A stretch of 64,000 nt of DNA from Micromonospora tarapacensis (GCF_019697375.1 NZ_JAHCDI010000003.1:434001-498000); one strand, 5' to 3'. Numbered from the stretch's first letter, positions 1 through 10,090 are shown. The notes: a model not told the origin generated them from the letters alone. A program made the numbers and translations.

Positions 1-1
1 T

Positions 2-2650
2 GACTCGTTCTTCCTGGCCTTCGGCAACGCCAGCGCAGCGCTGACCGCCTGCCTGACCGCCCAGCGCGCACTCGGCGAACACGACTGGCCCGCCCCGGAA
101 GCGGCACCCCGGGTGCGGATGGGCCTGCACACCGGCTGGGCAGAGCCGCGCGACGGCGAGTACGCCAGCCCTGAGGTGCACCGGGCGGCCCGGGTGGCCG
201 CCGCCGCGCACGGCGGGCAGGTGCTCTGTTCCGCCGTCACCGCGCGGTACGCCGATCCACTGCCGGCCGGCGCGTCCCTGCTCGACCTCGGGCTGCACCG
301 GTTGCGGGGCTTCGACGACCGGGAGCGGCTCTTCCAACTCGTCGCCCCTGGGCTGGAGCGGCAGTTCCCGCGGCCGCGTACCGCCGACGCGGTGACGCAC
401 AACCTGCCGATCCAGGTCACCTCGTTCGTCGGCCGACAGACCGAGCGCGCCGAGCTACGACAGCTCGTGGCCCGGCACCGGCTGGTCACGGTGCTCGGCG
501 CGGGTGGGGGCGGCAAGACCCGGCTGGCCGTGGAACTCGCCACCGACCTGGTCGAGGAATATCCGGACGGGGTCTGGTTCGTCGACATCGCCGCGGTCAC
601 CGATCCGGGGCTGGTCGCCTTCGCGATCGCCGCGGTGCTCGGACTGCGCCCGGAGCCGGGCCGCCCGATGGTCGACACCCTGGTCGAGTACGCCGCCGCC
701 CGCCGGATGCTGATCGTGCTCGACACCTGCGACGCCCAGCCGGCGGCCTGTGCCGAGGCGGTCTCCCGGCTGCTCGCCGGCGGCGTCGGCCTGCGCGTGC
801 TGGCCACCACCCGGGAACCGCTGGCGCTGCCCGGCGAGGTGGTGTGGCGGATCCCGCCGCTGTCGGTCGACCCGCCACCCGACGGCACCGAGAGTGACGC
901 GGTCGCCCTGCTGATGGACCGCACGGCAGCGGCCCGGGGCGGCCGGCAGCCGGACCCGGCCGAGTCGGCCGACCTGCGGCGGGTGGTCCGGCGGCTGGAC
1001 GGCCTGCCGCTCGCCATCGAGCTGGCCGCGGCCCGGCTGCGGGTGCTCTCGGTCGGGCAACTCGCCGAGCGGCTCGACGACGTGCTCGGCACCCTCGACG
1101 CGGGCCGTGAGGAGCCGGAGCTGCCGCCGGCCGACCGGGGCCACGCCGGCAACCAGCAGGACACCGTCGACCTGGTCGCGGCGGCGACCGGCGCCAGCCC
1201 ACCGACCCCGGCGACGCGGGCGGTGGTGCGCTCGGCGATCGAGCGGCACCTGACCATGCAGGCCACGGTGACCTGGTCGTACCGGACGCTCGGGCCGCGC
1301 GCCACGCGGTTGCTGCGCTGGCTGGCGGTCTTCGCCGGCCCGGTGGACCTGGCGACGCTGGAGTGGCTGCTCGGCGACGATCCGCTCGACCCGCTCTCGG
1401 TGCTGGTGGACAAGTCCATGGTGCTGGCGGAACCGCACGCCGCGGGCAGCACGTACCGCATGCTCGACCCGATCCGGGCGTACGCCGCCCGCCGGCTCGC
1501 CGAGGCCGGCGAGGAGCAGGCTGCCCGCAACCGGCACGTGGCCTGGTCGGCGCATGCCCTCCAGCGGGCACACCTCGGCCCGGACGGGCAGCCGATGACC
1601 CTGTCGCTGTACGCGCTGGATCCGCTCGCCGGCGAGTTGCGCGCGGCCCTGCGCTGGTGCGCCACGGGTGGCAGCGCCCGTGCCGGCCTGCGGCTGGCCG
1701 CCGGGCTGGACCAGTGGTGGCGGGAGCGCGGGCTGGCCCGGGAGGGGCGGCTCTGGCTCTTCCGGTTGTACGGCCGGCTCGCCGAGACCGGTGAGTCGAT
1801 CCCGGAGGGCGAGCTGGCGGCGGCGTACCACATGCACTCGCTGCACGCCGGGGGCGACGGCGAGTTCGCCGAGGAGCTGCGCTACTCGCAGCGGGCCGAG
1901 GCGGCGGCCCGGCAGGCCGGTGATGCCGGCCTGCTGGCCCGGGTGCTCGCCGGCCGCGCCGCCCCCCTGGTCGACATGGGGCAGTTCGCCGAGGCGGAAC
2001 GGGTCTGCCGGGAGGTCATCGACTGGGCACACGATCAGGGAGTCGACTCGGAGGCGCTGTTCGCCGTGTTCCGCCTGGCCGAGTTGCGGTGGCGGCGGGG
2101 CGCGCTGGACGAGGCGGCGGAACTGCTCGGCGCGGCCCGGCCGGTGGAGGCGTCCCGCCCGGCCGATCGCGGGCGGCGGTCGGTCGACATGCTGCTCGGC
2201 ATGGTCGCGTTGGCCCGGGGCGACCTGGTTGCCGCGCACGAGCACCTGCTGGTGGCGTTGCGGTCGCGGATGAACCACGGCTTCCACGGGCGGGCCTGCG
2301 ACACGCTGAACGCGATCGCGGCGCGGTGTGCCGCCGGTGACGAGTCGCTGACCGCCGCCCGGCTCTTCGGTGCGGCGCAGGCGACCCGGGCGGGGCTGCG
2401 ATCGACCCCCGGCATCTACGACGCCTACTGGACCGAGCGACAGGCGGCGCTGCGGCTGGTGCTGGGTGACGCCACCTTCGACGAGGCCTACGGGGAGGGT
2501 GCCGAACTGGGCCTGGACGAGGCTGTCGCACTGGCGCTCGGCGTCGAGCATCCGGACCTGGCCGCCGATTCGGCGCGGTTCGCGGCCCGGACGGGCCGGT
2601 CCGCGCCGCGCCGCGCCAGCACCGTCGACCGGCACACCGAACACGCCTGA
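2..2650 (+). CDS. Cyclase-domain/NTPase signalling protein, 5' end outside window
   Basis: The reading frame is open from base 2, so the start lies upstream and at least 882 residues are present. The first ~110 residues are the C-terminal half of a class III nucleotidyl cyclase domain: DSFFLAF at the edge, then RMGLHTG, then HRAARVAAAAHGGQ. In active enzymes the equivalent of the His in VHRAAR is usually Asn, so catalysis is doubtful. Next comes an NB-ARC-like ATPase (FVGRQTERAEL, P-loop GAGGGGKTRLA, LIVLDTCD, LPLAIELAAARL), then a long alpha-helical, TPR-like C-terminal half. No DNA-binding domain is visible. The fold resembles AfsR/LuxR-type STAND regulators fused to a cyclase module. The ligand is unknown. 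It ends in TGA, 51 bases before a convergent phospholipase gene. Confidence 0.8.
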   Translation, partial: DSFFLAFGNASAALTACLTAQRALGEHDWPAPEAAPRVRMGLHTGWAEPRDGEYASPEVHRAARVAAAAHGGQVLCSAVTARYADPLPAGASLLDLGLHRLRGFDDRERLFQLVAPGLERQFPRPRTADAVTHNLPIQVTSFVGRQTERAELRQLVARHRLVTVLGAGGGGKTRLAVELATDLVEEYPDGVWFVDIAAVTDPGLVAFAIAAVLGLRPEPGRPMVDTLVEYAAARRMLIVLDTCDAQPAACAEAVSRLLAGGVGLRVLATTREPLALPGEVVWRIPPLSVDPPPDGTESDAVALLMDRTAAARGGRQPDPAESADLRRVVRRLDGLPLAIELAAARLRVLSVGQLAERLDDVLGTLDAGREEPELPPADRGHAGNQQDTVDLVAAATGASPPTPATRAVVRSAIERHLTMQATVTWSYRTLGPRATRLLRWLAVFAGPVDLATLEWLLGDDPLDPLSVLVDKSMVLAEPHAAGSTYRMLDPIRAYAARRLAEAGEEQAARNRHVAWSAHALQRAHLGPDGQPMTLSLYALDPLAGELRAALRWCATGGSARAGLRLAAGLDQWWRERGLAREGRLWLFRLYGRLAETGESIPEGELAAAYHMHSLHAGGDGEFAEELRYSQRAEAAARQAGDAGLLARVLAGRAAPLVDMGQFAEAERVCREVIDWAHDQGVDSEALFAVFRLAELRWRRGALDEAAELLGAARPVEASRPADRGRRSVDMLLGMVALARGDLVAAHEHLLVALRSRMNHGFHGRACDTLNAIAARCAAGDESLTAARLFGAAQATRAGLRSTPGIYDAYWTERQAALRLVLGDATFDEAYGEGAELGLDEAVALALGVEHPDLAADSARFAARTGRSAPRRASTVDRHTEHA

Positions 2651-2701
2651 CGAGCCGGACGTCCGGCCGGGTGTCGGCCGGACGTCCGGTGGGTGCGGTG
2701 G

Positions 2702-3238
2702 TCAGACCCGGGCGTGGCGTTCGGCGTCGGCCTTCATCCGGGCGGCCCGGTCGATGTCGGACTGCTGCACGGCGGCGACCGATCCGAAGATCGAGACCGC
2801 CTGGTAGTAGGTCCAGGCCAGACTGAGGCAGGCCGGTCGGACGATGGAGCTGTAGGTGGCGCAGACCCGCTTCAGGTCGGCGTAGAAGGCGCTGTCCAGG
2901 CGGGACTTGTTGGCGCTGAACCGGCCGGCCGCCTTGTAGTTGCGGTAGCCGAAGTCGTGCCGGGCACAGGAGAGGGAGAAGCTGAACCCGAGCGGGTTGT
3001 CCGGGCTGGACGAGCAGTAGTCGGTGGACCAGTCGAAGTTGTACTCGGCCCATGGGGCGCGGTTCTGCCGAGCCGAGTACCAGGCGTTGTAGCTGCTGGC
3101 GCTGGTCTGGGTCCAGCTGGACAGCACGGACGCCTTCTGGGCGGGGGTGACGGCCGCCGTGGCGGGGGAGGCCACGGCGAGGGCGGTGAGCAGCGCGAGT
3201 ACGCCCGAGGTGAGGATGGTTGCGAGACGTCTGGGCAC
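2702..3238 (-). CDS. Secreted prokaryotic phospholipase A2
   Basis: The product is 178 residues. It has a signal peptide (basic MPRRL, hydrophobic stretch to about residue 24, Ala-X-Ala-type cleavage near ATAAV). The mature part has the bacterial phospholipase A2 signature CARHDFGYRNY with the catalytic His94-Asp95 pair, and four Cys (75, 91, 126, 137) able to form the two disulfides known in Streptomyces PLA2. The family is secreted and cuts the sn-2 acyl chain of phospholipids using calcium. The start is GTG, chosen because GGAGGT sits about 5 bases upstream. The gene is monocistronic and convergent with the cyclase/NTPase gene. The family assignment is strong, the biological role unknown. 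Confidence 0.9.
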   Translation of the reverse strand: MPRRLATILTSGVLALLTALAVASPATAAVTPAQKASVLSSWTQTSASSYNAWYSARQNRAPWAEYNFDWSTDYCSSSPDNPLGFSFSLSCARHDFGYRNYKAAGRFSANKSRLDSAFYADLKRVCATYSSIVRPACLSLAWTYYQAVSIFGSVAAVQQSDIDRAARMKADAERHARV

Positions 3239-3369
3239 GGTGGTACCTCCGCGGGGGTGGGCGGCGGGATGGTTACCGGTGCGTCACCGGGGTCTGATCA
3301 GTCTCGATCGATGTCTCGGCCGGTGGGCGTACCCCGTGAGAAATATTGGTGACCTGTGCCGAAACAGAC

Positions 3370-3404
3370 GAATGCCCTGGACAACAAGGGTGTCCAGGGC
3401 ATTC
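3370..3404 (-). terminator. Perfect 14-bp hairpin downstream of the BON-methyltransferase gene
   Basis: GAATGCCCTGGACA at 3370-3383 pairs perfectly with 3391-3404 around a 7-base loop. It lies 54 bases past the stop of the methyltransferase gene and about 130 bases upstream of the phospholipase start, both on the minus strand. A transcription terminator for the methyltransferase is the simplest reading. No U-tract is seen, which is usual in GC-rich actinobacteria. It could also shield the phospholipase promoter from read-through. Confidence 0.65.
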
Positions 3405-3458
3405 GCCCGCGCTGGGGCCCGGCGGTGTCGACCGCGGTGGCGGCTCCGACCTGTCGGG

Positions 3459-4184
3459 TCAGTCGAAGAAGCGGGCCAGGTGGGCGGCGGTGATGCCGTC
3501 GTCGTCCGGCCCCAAGGGGGTGAGGTCGGCGAAGACCGACGCGCCGTCGGTGCCGGCGTGCAGCGGGTACCAGCGCGGTGTGCCCGGTGGACGCATCACG
3601 CAGACACCCTTGATGGTCTGCACGTCGAGCAGCCGGACGTGGGTCGGGTCGGCCACCGCGTTCACGTGCCCCCACCAGGGGCTCATCACGTGCAGCACAC
3701 CGCCGGGACGGAGCACCCGGTGGCACTCGTCGAGCAGCGGCAGGAAGTCGATCAGGTGTTCCAGGATGTGCACCGCGAACAGAACGTCCACCGAGTCGTC
3801 GGCCAGCGGCAGCGAGCCGGAGAGGTCGGCGACGGCGTCCACGCCCGGCGCGGGGAAGATGTCCAGCCCGAGGTTGCCCGGCCACTGCTTGGTGGCACCG
3901 CAGCCGAGGTCCACCACCACCGGGTTCCGTCCGTCCACCCGGACCCGGCACCAGACGCCGAAGACGCCGGCCAGTCGGCCGACGCGCTCGCGTACCAGCC
4001 GCAGTTGCGCCGGCTCGTCGACCTCGCCGGTCAGGTGGGCGACGCCCCGGTCGAAGCGGACCTCGATCCCCAGCGGGCGCAGTCGCTCGTCGTGGCGGAC
4101 CTGATCAGCCCACGCCTCGGCGAGGAAGCCGTCTACCGCCCGCAGCCGCTCGGCGGAGGGCGGAGTGTGTGTCAACGCGACCAT
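3459..4184 (-). CDS. BON-like domain fused to class I SAM methyltransferase
   Basis: The product is 241 residues. Residues ~25-90 look like a BON domain (IEVRFDRGVAHLTGEVDEP, then RLAGVFGVWCRVRVDG). Residues ~92-241 are a class I methyltransferase: motif I VVDLGCGATKQWPGN, acidic DIFPAPGVD, and the Methyltransf_11-like LFAVHILEHLIDFLPLLDE and HRVLRPGGVLHVMSP. BON domains usually bind membranes or phospholipid and are rarely joined to a methyltransferase. The substrate is unknown; WWGHVNAVADPTHVR may help shape the acceptor site. I chose ATG 4184, which has GGAGGTG six bases upstream, over an in-frame GTG at 4193 that overlaps that site. The methyltransferase call is firm and the BON call moderate. 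Confidence 0.8.
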   Translation of the reverse strand: MVALTHTPPSAERLRAVDGFLAEAWADQVRHDERLRPLGIEVRFDRGVAHLTGEVDEPAQLRLVRERVGRLAGVFGVWCRVRVDGRNPVVVDLGCGATKQWPGNLGLDIFPAPGVDAVADLSGSLPLADDSVDVLFAVHILEHLIDFLPLLDECHRVLRPGGVLHVMSPWWGHVNAVADPTHVRLLDVQTIKGVCVMRPPGTPRWYPLHAGTDGASVFADLTPLGPDDDGITAAHLARFFD

Positions 4185-4321
4185 GCCGGTCACCTCCGGC
4201 CGGCCCGTTACCCGGATCCGTGCCCGGTATGCGCTGCTTGTCCGTCAATCCCGCTGCGGGCGTCCGAGTCGGCGCGGGATGGGCCCGTCATTCTCGCCCC
4301 GCCGGCCGGATTCCGCCGGCA

Positions 4322-5958
4322 TCAGGACTCGGCGATCCGCCCGCCGTCCACCCGCAACCGCCGGTCGACGCGCACCGCGTCCAGCATCCGCCGGTCGTGG
4401 GTCACCAGCAACAGCGTCCCCGGATAGCTCGCCAGCGCGGACTCCAACTGCTCGATGGCGGGCAGGTCGAGATGGTTGGTCGGCTCGTCCAGCACCAGCA
4501 GGTTGACCCCGCGCCCCTGCAACAGCGCCAGCGCGGTGCGGGTCCGCTCACCCGGGGACAGCGTCGCGGCCGGCCGCAGCACGTGCTGCGCCCGCAGGCC
4601 GAACTTGGCCAGCAGCGTACGCGCGTCCGCCGGTGCCAGGTCCGGCACGGCCGCCCGGAAGGCGTCGAGCAGCGGCACGTCGTCGAGGAAGAGCCGACGC
4701 GCCTGGTCCACCTCGCCGACCACCACCCCGGGCCGAGCGTGGCGTGGCCGGCGTCCAGCGGCAGCCGGCCGAGCAGGGCGGCCAGCAACGTCGACTTGCC
4801 GGACCCGTTCGCACCGGTCACCGCCACCCGGTCGGCGAACGCGATCTGGAGGTTCACCGGACCGAGGGTGAAGTCGCCGCGACGCACCACGGCATCGCGG
4901 AGGGTGGCCACGACGGCGCCGGACCGGGGTGCGGCACCGATCTCCATCCGCAGCTCCCACTCCTTGCGCGGCTCCTCGACCACGTCCAGTCGCTCGATCA
5001 GGCGTTCGGTCTGCCGCGCCTTCGCCGCCTGCTTCTCGGTCGCCTCGGATCGGAACTTACGGGCGATCTTGTCGTTGTCGGTGGCCTTGCGCCGCGCGTT
5101 GCGGACACCCTTCTCCATCCAGGCCCGCTGCGTCCGGGCCCGTGCCTGGAGCGCGGTCCTCGTGTCGGCGTACTCCTCGAATTCGGCACGCGCCTGGCGG
5201 CGGGCCACCTCCCGCTCCTCCAGGTACGCCCCGTAGCCACCGCCGAAGTGGTTGACCTGCTGCTGGTGCAGGTCCAACTCCAGCACCGAGGTCACCGTGC
5301 GGGCCAGGAACTCCCGGTCATGGCTGACCAGCACCGTGCCGGCGCGCAACCCGGTGACGAATCGTTCCAGCCGGTCCAGGCCGGCCAGGTCCAGGTCGTT
5401 GGTGGGCTCGTCGAGCAGGAAGATGTCGTACCGGCTGAGCAGCAGCGACGCCAGTCCGGCGCGGGCCGCCTGGCCTCCGGACAGGCTGGTCATCTCCTGG
5501 CGGAGGTCGACGGCCAGACCCAGCTCGGCGGCCACCTCGTCGGCCCGCTCGTCCAGGTCGGCCCCGCCCAGCCCCAGCCAGCTCTCCAGGGCGGTGGCAT
5601 AGGCGTCCTCCGCACCCGCCGCGCCGACGGTCAGCGCCGTGGTCGCCGCGTCGAGGGCGGCCTGGGCGTCGGTCACCCCGGTGCGGCGGGCCAGGAAGGC
5701 CCGGATCGTCTCCCCGGGACGCCGGTCCGGCTCCTGCGGCAGGTGTCCGACGCTCGCGCCGGGCGGGCTCACCGTGACACCGCCGGCCTCGACCGGGAGC
5801 AGACCGGCGAGGGTACGCAGCAGCGTCGACTTGCCGGCCCCGTTCGCCCCGACCAGGCCGACCACATCGCCGGGCGCCACCACGAGGTCCAGCCCGGTGA
5901 ACAGAGTCCGCTCACCGTGACCGGCGGCGAGGCCCTTGACGATCAACGTGGCGCTCAC
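4322..5958 (-). CDS. ABC-F family ATPase, frameshifted in this sequence
   Basis: The gene encodes two ABC cassettes with no membrane segments, as in ABC-F proteins that act on ribosomes (translation factors or antibiotic protection). Cassette 1 has Walker A GANGAGKST, signature LSGGQAARAGLA and Walker B IFLLDEPTNDLDL. A charged linker follows (ARAEFEEYADTRTAL to RNARRKATDNDKIARK). Cassette 2 has GANGSGKST, LSPGERTRTALA and LLVLDEPTNHLDL. After ATLGPG near 4725-4732 the frame changes, and the protein resumes as VVVGEVDQARRLFLDD. One extra G in the GGGG run restores a 545-residue protein. All motifs are intact, so a consensus error is likelier than decay. The start is GTG, divergent from the ROK gene. 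Which ABC-F subgroup it belongs to cannot be told by eye. Confidence 0.85.
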
Positions 5959-6019
5959 AAGGAGTCGAGCCTACCCGTCGGCACGCGGCCGGACCTCACG
6001 ACGAGGCAGACTCACGGAC

Positions 6020-6772
6020 GTGCTGACCACTCTGGCGATCGACTGCGGGGGCGGCGGAATCAAGGCGTCGGTACTCGACGGCGCGGGCACGATGCGGACC
6101 CGGCCGATGCGGGTGCCCACGCCGTACCCCCTGCCGCCGGACCTGTTCGTCCGGACCCTGCTGGATCTGGGCGGCCGGCTGCCGGCGGCGGACCGGGTGA
6201 CGGTGGGGATGCCGGGCATGATCCGGCACGGCGTGGTGGTGAGCACCCCGCACTACGTGACCCGTTCCGGCCCGCGCAGCCGAGTCGATCCGGCGCTGCT
6301 CGCCCAGTGGTCCGGGTACGACGCCCGCAGTGCCCTCTCCGCCGCGTTCGGCCGGCCGGCGTTGGTGCTCAACGACGCCGAGGTGCACGGCGCCGGGGTG
6401 GTCGCCGGCACCGGCTGCGAACTGGTGCTGACCCTGGGCACCGGGCTGGGCAGCGCACTCTTCGACGGTGGGGTGCTCGCTCCGCACCTGGAGCTGTCCC
6501 ATGCGCCGGTTCGCTGGGGCACCACCTATGACACGTACGTCGGTGAGCCGGAGCGTCGCCGGCTCGGCGACGCGTTCTGGTCCCGGCGGATCCGGCAGGT
6601 GGTGGAGGGGCTGCGTCCGGTGTTCCGCTGGGACCGGCTCTACCTGGGTGGGGGCAACTCCCGGCTGATCCGACCCGAGCAACTCGCCCGGATGGGTGAC
6701 GACGTGGTGGTCGTCCCCAACAGCGCGGGCATCGTCGGCGGCGTCCGGGCCTGGGACCTCGCCGCGGTGTAG
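6020..6772 (+). CDS. ROK-family sugar kinase-like protein
   Basis: The product is 250 residues. The phosphate-binding motif AIDCGGGGIKASVLD is at the N-terminus. The middle has VTVGMPGMIRHGVV and VLNDAEVHGAGVV, and the ROK/hexokinase ATP-site motif is LTLGTGLGSALFDGG. The DxGGTGIK-type N-terminus and short length resemble polyphosphate glucokinases, so a glucose or other sugar kinase is likely. The substrate and phosphoryl donor cannot be fixed from sequence. GTG 6020 places the ATP motif at the normal distance from the start. The open frame runs further upstream, but only through low-quality coding sequence overlapping the ABC-F start. Its promoter would be shared with that divergent gene. 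Confidence 0.75.
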   Translation: MLTTLAIDCGGGGIKASVLDGAGTMRTRPMRVPTPYPLPPDLFVRTLLDLGGRLPAADRVTVGMPGMIRHGVVVSTPHYVTRSGPRSRVDPALLAQWSGYDARSALSAAFGRPALVLNDAEVHGAGVVAGTGCELVLTLGTGLGSALFDGGVLAPHLELSHAPVRWGTTYDTYVGEPERRRLGDAFWSRRIRQVVEGLRPVFRWDRLYLGGGNSRLIRPEQLARMGDDVVVVPNSAGIVGGVRAWDLAAV

Positions 6773-6858
6773 AGCAGGAAAGGGCCCGGGAACAGTCGCG
6801 GTACGGCGGATGTTGTGCCAGCGTCGGGACAGCGGTGCGACACGGAGGGGTGGGCGGC

Positions 6859-7227
6859 ATGGATCTGTTGGCCGAGTACCGGCGGGCGACCCTGTTCTTC
6901 GAGGCGGGCGACCCGAGTGGCGCGGCCCGACTGCTCGAACCGATCGTCGAGGCCGAGCCCGACAACGCCGCGGTACGGCAGTTGCTGGCCCGGGCCTACT
7001 TCCAGTCGGCGCAGCTCGGCCGCGCCGAGGAGCACCTGCGGGAACTGGTCGACCGCAATCCCAGCGACCACTACGCCCACCACGTGCTGGGCCGGACGCT
7101 GGAGCGGCTGAACCGGCACACCGACGCGCTGCGCCACCTGCGCATCGCGGCGGCCATGCACTCCTCGAACGACGACTACACGACCGCCGTGCGCCGGGTC
7201 GAGACCCGGGTCGGCGGCGGCCGCTGA
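6859..7227 (+). CDS. Tetratricopeptide repeat protein
   Basis: The product is 122 residues and all alpha-helical, with about three TPR units: LLAEYRRATLFFEAGDPSGAARLLEPIV, the unit from AVRQLLARAYFQSAQLGRAEEHL, and HHVLGRTLERLNRHTDALRHL. No signal peptide or enzymatic motif is seen. Such small TPR proteins usually act as protein-protein adaptors. ATG 6859 is preferred because GGAGG lies 10 bases upstream; the in-frame GTG at 6850 is too close to that site. Upstream is the ROK gene (86-base gap) and downstream the Smr gene (114-base gap), so a loose operon is possible. The partner is unknown. Confidence 0.75.
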   Translation: MDLLAEYRRATLFFEAGDPSGAARLLEPIVEAEPDNAAVRQLLARAYFQSAQLGRAEEHLRELVDRNPSDHYAHHVLGRTLERLNRHTDALRHLRIAAAMHSSNDDYTTAVRRVETRVGGGR

Positions 7228-7341
7228 GACCGGGCACGGGTCGAGGGGCAGCCCAGCCGGCTGCCCCCTCGACGTCCGCGGGCCCGGCGGTCGCCGTGCC
7301 TACGATGGCCGCATGGCAGCCGACCGGACGGTGGACGCGGT

Positions 7342-7596
7342 ATGAAGCTGAAGCTGGACCTGCACGACGTCTTCAACAGGGGCCAGGACATCGACCGGGC
7401 ACTGCGCGGGATCATGGACGAGGCGGTGGCCAAGAAGGCCACCCTCGTCGAGATCATCCCGGGCAAGGGCTCCGGCCAGCTCAAGAAGCGGGTGCTGCGC
7501 TTCCTCGACCAGAAGGACGTCAAGCAGCTCTACCACCGGGTCGAGAAGGACTCCAAGAACTTCGGCCGCCTCTTCGTCCACTTCCGCTGGAAGTAG
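7342..7596 (+). CDS. Small Smr-domain protein
   Basis: The product is 84 residues and consists of a stand-alone Smr (small MutS-related) domain: KLKLDLHDVFNRGQDIDRAL, the LVEIIPGKGSGQLKKRVLRFL core, and a basic C-terminus ending HFRWK. Smr domains nick or bind DNA or RNA. The usual HGKG loop reads PGKG here, so nuclease activity is uncertain; the LDLH motif is kept. The stop lies six bases from the convergent stop of the M28 peptidase gene. The family call is good and the substrate unknown. Confidence 0.8.
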   Translation: MKLKLDLHDVFNRGQDIDRALRGIMDEAVAKKATLVEIIPGKGSGQLKKRVLRFLDQKDVKQLYHRVEKDSKNFGRLFVHFRWK

Positions 7597-7601
7597 CCGC
7601 C

Positions 7602-10012
7602 TCACAGCGGGTAGGTGCGGGCCACGGCGAGCATCTCCGAGCTGTGCGAGCCGGCGACGCCGACGTCCGGCGGGCGGGGGCGGAAGCCGGGCAGGGTTTC
7701 GAGACCGTCACTGGCGTCCATCGCGCGCAGCTCGACCCGGTCGGCCCGGGGCTCGACGGTCAGCGTGACCTCGACTCCGTCGGCCGGTGGGGCGTGGAAG
7801 ACCACCCCGAATCCCCACCGGCCGTCGCGTTGCTCCACCGGCACCGGTCGACCCGCCACCTGGGCGCCGCGCACCGTCGCGGTGGACGTGTCGACGTGCA
7901 GGGTGACCAGGCGTACCTGGCGTTGCGGGGTGAGCCGCAGCCGCAGGGTGCGCTGGCCGGCGGTGGTGGTGTCGGCCAGCACGTCCAGCCGGGGGCGGGC
8001 AGCCCGGCCGCCTCCGCCGGGCCGCCGAGCAGGTCGTCGGCGCCGATGCCGGGGAACTCGTCGGCGACCTGGACCGGCCCGTCCACGTATTCGTCGGTCC
8101 AGGGCTGCGGGTCGGCTTCGTGGCTGAGCCAGCGGGCCTGGCCGGTCCCGGCGTCCAGCGCGTACATCAGGTGGGTGGGGACGGGATGCGCGGCGTCGAA
8201 GCGGTCGACGGCGGTGCCGGTCGTGGCGAAGACCGTCGCCGCCAGCGCCGCGGCCCCGGCGGGCAGGACGCCGAGCCGCCGGGCCCGCAGGGCCACCATG
8301 CCCCGCTGGCCGCCGGCCTCCGGATGCAGCAGGTCGACCACCGGCAACGCGGCCAGGCCGAGCAGCACCGCGAAGAGCGCCGCGACGCCGCCCATGCCCA
8401 TGCCCAGCGCCGGAAAGAGCAGCACCACGGTCGGCAGCAGCACGACCACCGCCACCGCGGCGGCGACGGTCACCGCGATCACCGGTACCGGGCCGTCGGG
8501 TCGGGTGGCCAGCGCCACCAGCCCGGCGAGCGCGCCGGCCAGAGCCGGCAGGGTCGCCAGGTACGCCCCGCCGGGCACCAGGACCGCGAGCAGCACGCCG
8601 AGCAGTGCCAGCCAACCCAGCCCACCGATGGCCAGCGCGGCCGGGCCGATCCGCCGGCGGGTCAACGCGTACCAGGCGAGGACAACGGTGGCGGCGAGGG
8701 CCAGTACGGCCAGCCGGTACCAGGTCGGCCGGTAGGGGTCGAGCAGTTCGGCGTTGCCCGGCCGGATGGCCACCACCGCCGCCCAGAGGAGTTGGGCGCC
8801 CACCGGTGCGATCACGATCGGCGCCAGGGCCAGCCCGAACGCGGCGGCCAGCCGGCCACCGGTGACGCGGCCCCGGCGACGGGCCAGCCAGCCGAGCGCG
8901 ACCACGCCGGCCAGCGCCAGCAGGGCCAGCGGCAGCACCAGAACGCCCGGGTAGCGGGCCAGACCACCGGGGACGGGGAAGTAGGTGGCGTCCTGGCCGG
9001 CGCCCAGGTCGCCGAGGTCGAGCCGCCCGAACTCGCGGGCGAGGCCCAGGGTGTTGTCCCCGTGGTGCTGGAGGCTGGCCCGGTCCATCGAGGCCGGGGT
9101 GTCCAACGGGGTGTGGTAGATCGCCCCACCGTCGAGGTACGCCGAGTTTAGCCCGACGAACTCCTCGTCGAGGAAGGCGGTGAAGTCGGTGTCGTTGGGC
9201 AGGGCGCGGTACACCTCCACGGCGAACGAGGTGCCCACCGGGTGCGGCGCGGCACGACCGAAGACCTCGACCAGCGCGGCGTTCTGCGGCGACGTCTCGA
9301 ACATGATCACCGGCCCGGTCCGGCCCCGCGCCTCCAGGTTGAGCACCACTCCCTTGCCGGCGGCCAGTGGGTGCTCGGAGGCGAACGCCGACGCCCCGCA
9401 CAGGCACGCCTCCTCGGCGTCGGTGAGGACGAACACGATGTCGTTGCGGGGCCGGGGGCCGGTGGTCAACGCGCGGGCCGTCTCCAGGATGGCCGAGACG
9501 CCCGCGGCGTCGTCGTTGCCGCCGGGTCCGGTCTGCACGGCGTCGTAGTGGGCGACCAGGAACACCGTGCCGCTGGGGTCGGTGCCGGGCAGCCGGGCCA
9601 CCACGTTGCGGACCCGGGCCAGGGTGGCCCCGCCCGCCGCGCCGCTGAGCTGGCCGGCCTCCTCCGCGACGGTGTCCTGCACCTGGGTCTGAAGGCCGAG
9701 GCCCCGTAGGAAGACCTCCAGGTGGGCGCGGACCGCGTCGTTGGCCGGGCTGCCCGCGACGTGCGTCCGCCCGGCGACGAACGGCACGTGGGTGTACGCC
9801 CGGCCGGCGCTGAACTCCGCCGCGGGTGCGTCGCTCGGGCGGGGTGCCGGCGGACGCAGGTCGAGCAGCGCGGTGGCGCCGACGGCGACCAGCGCGACGA
9901 GTGCCGCCAGCGCGGCGAGGGCCGCCGACGCGGCCGGGTGAGGGCTCGTTCGGCGGCGGGGCTTGGGGGTGCGCCCACGGGTGGCTCCTCGGGGGGTGGG
10001 ACTGGGGTGCAC
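7602..10012 (-). CDS. M28 metallopeptidase with large membrane domain, frameshifted
   Basis: After one N-terminal membrane segment comes an M28 (aminopeptidase Y/PA-type) domain with zinc ligands in FLVAHYDAVQTGPGGNDDAAG, TDAEEACLCGA and IYHTPLDTPASMD. About eight hydrophobic segments follow (GVLVLPLALLALAGVVALGW and others), then a soluble C-terminal domain. The layout resembles ER-type Fxna/ERMP1-like peptidases. Near 7991-7995, after LPAP, the frame shifts and the protein continues as RLDVLADTTTAGQRTLRLRL. Adding one base to the five-G run restores 803 codons. GTG 10012 has GGAGG five bases upstream and is preferred over ATG 10024, which overlaps that site. The active site faces outside by prediction. 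The substrate is unknown. Confidence 0.8.
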
Positions 10013-10090
10013 ATCATCCTCCATGTCACCCGAGACGGCCCCGTCATGTTGTGTGCGAACGTTGTCTAATACAGGATCAGCAGGGCACTC

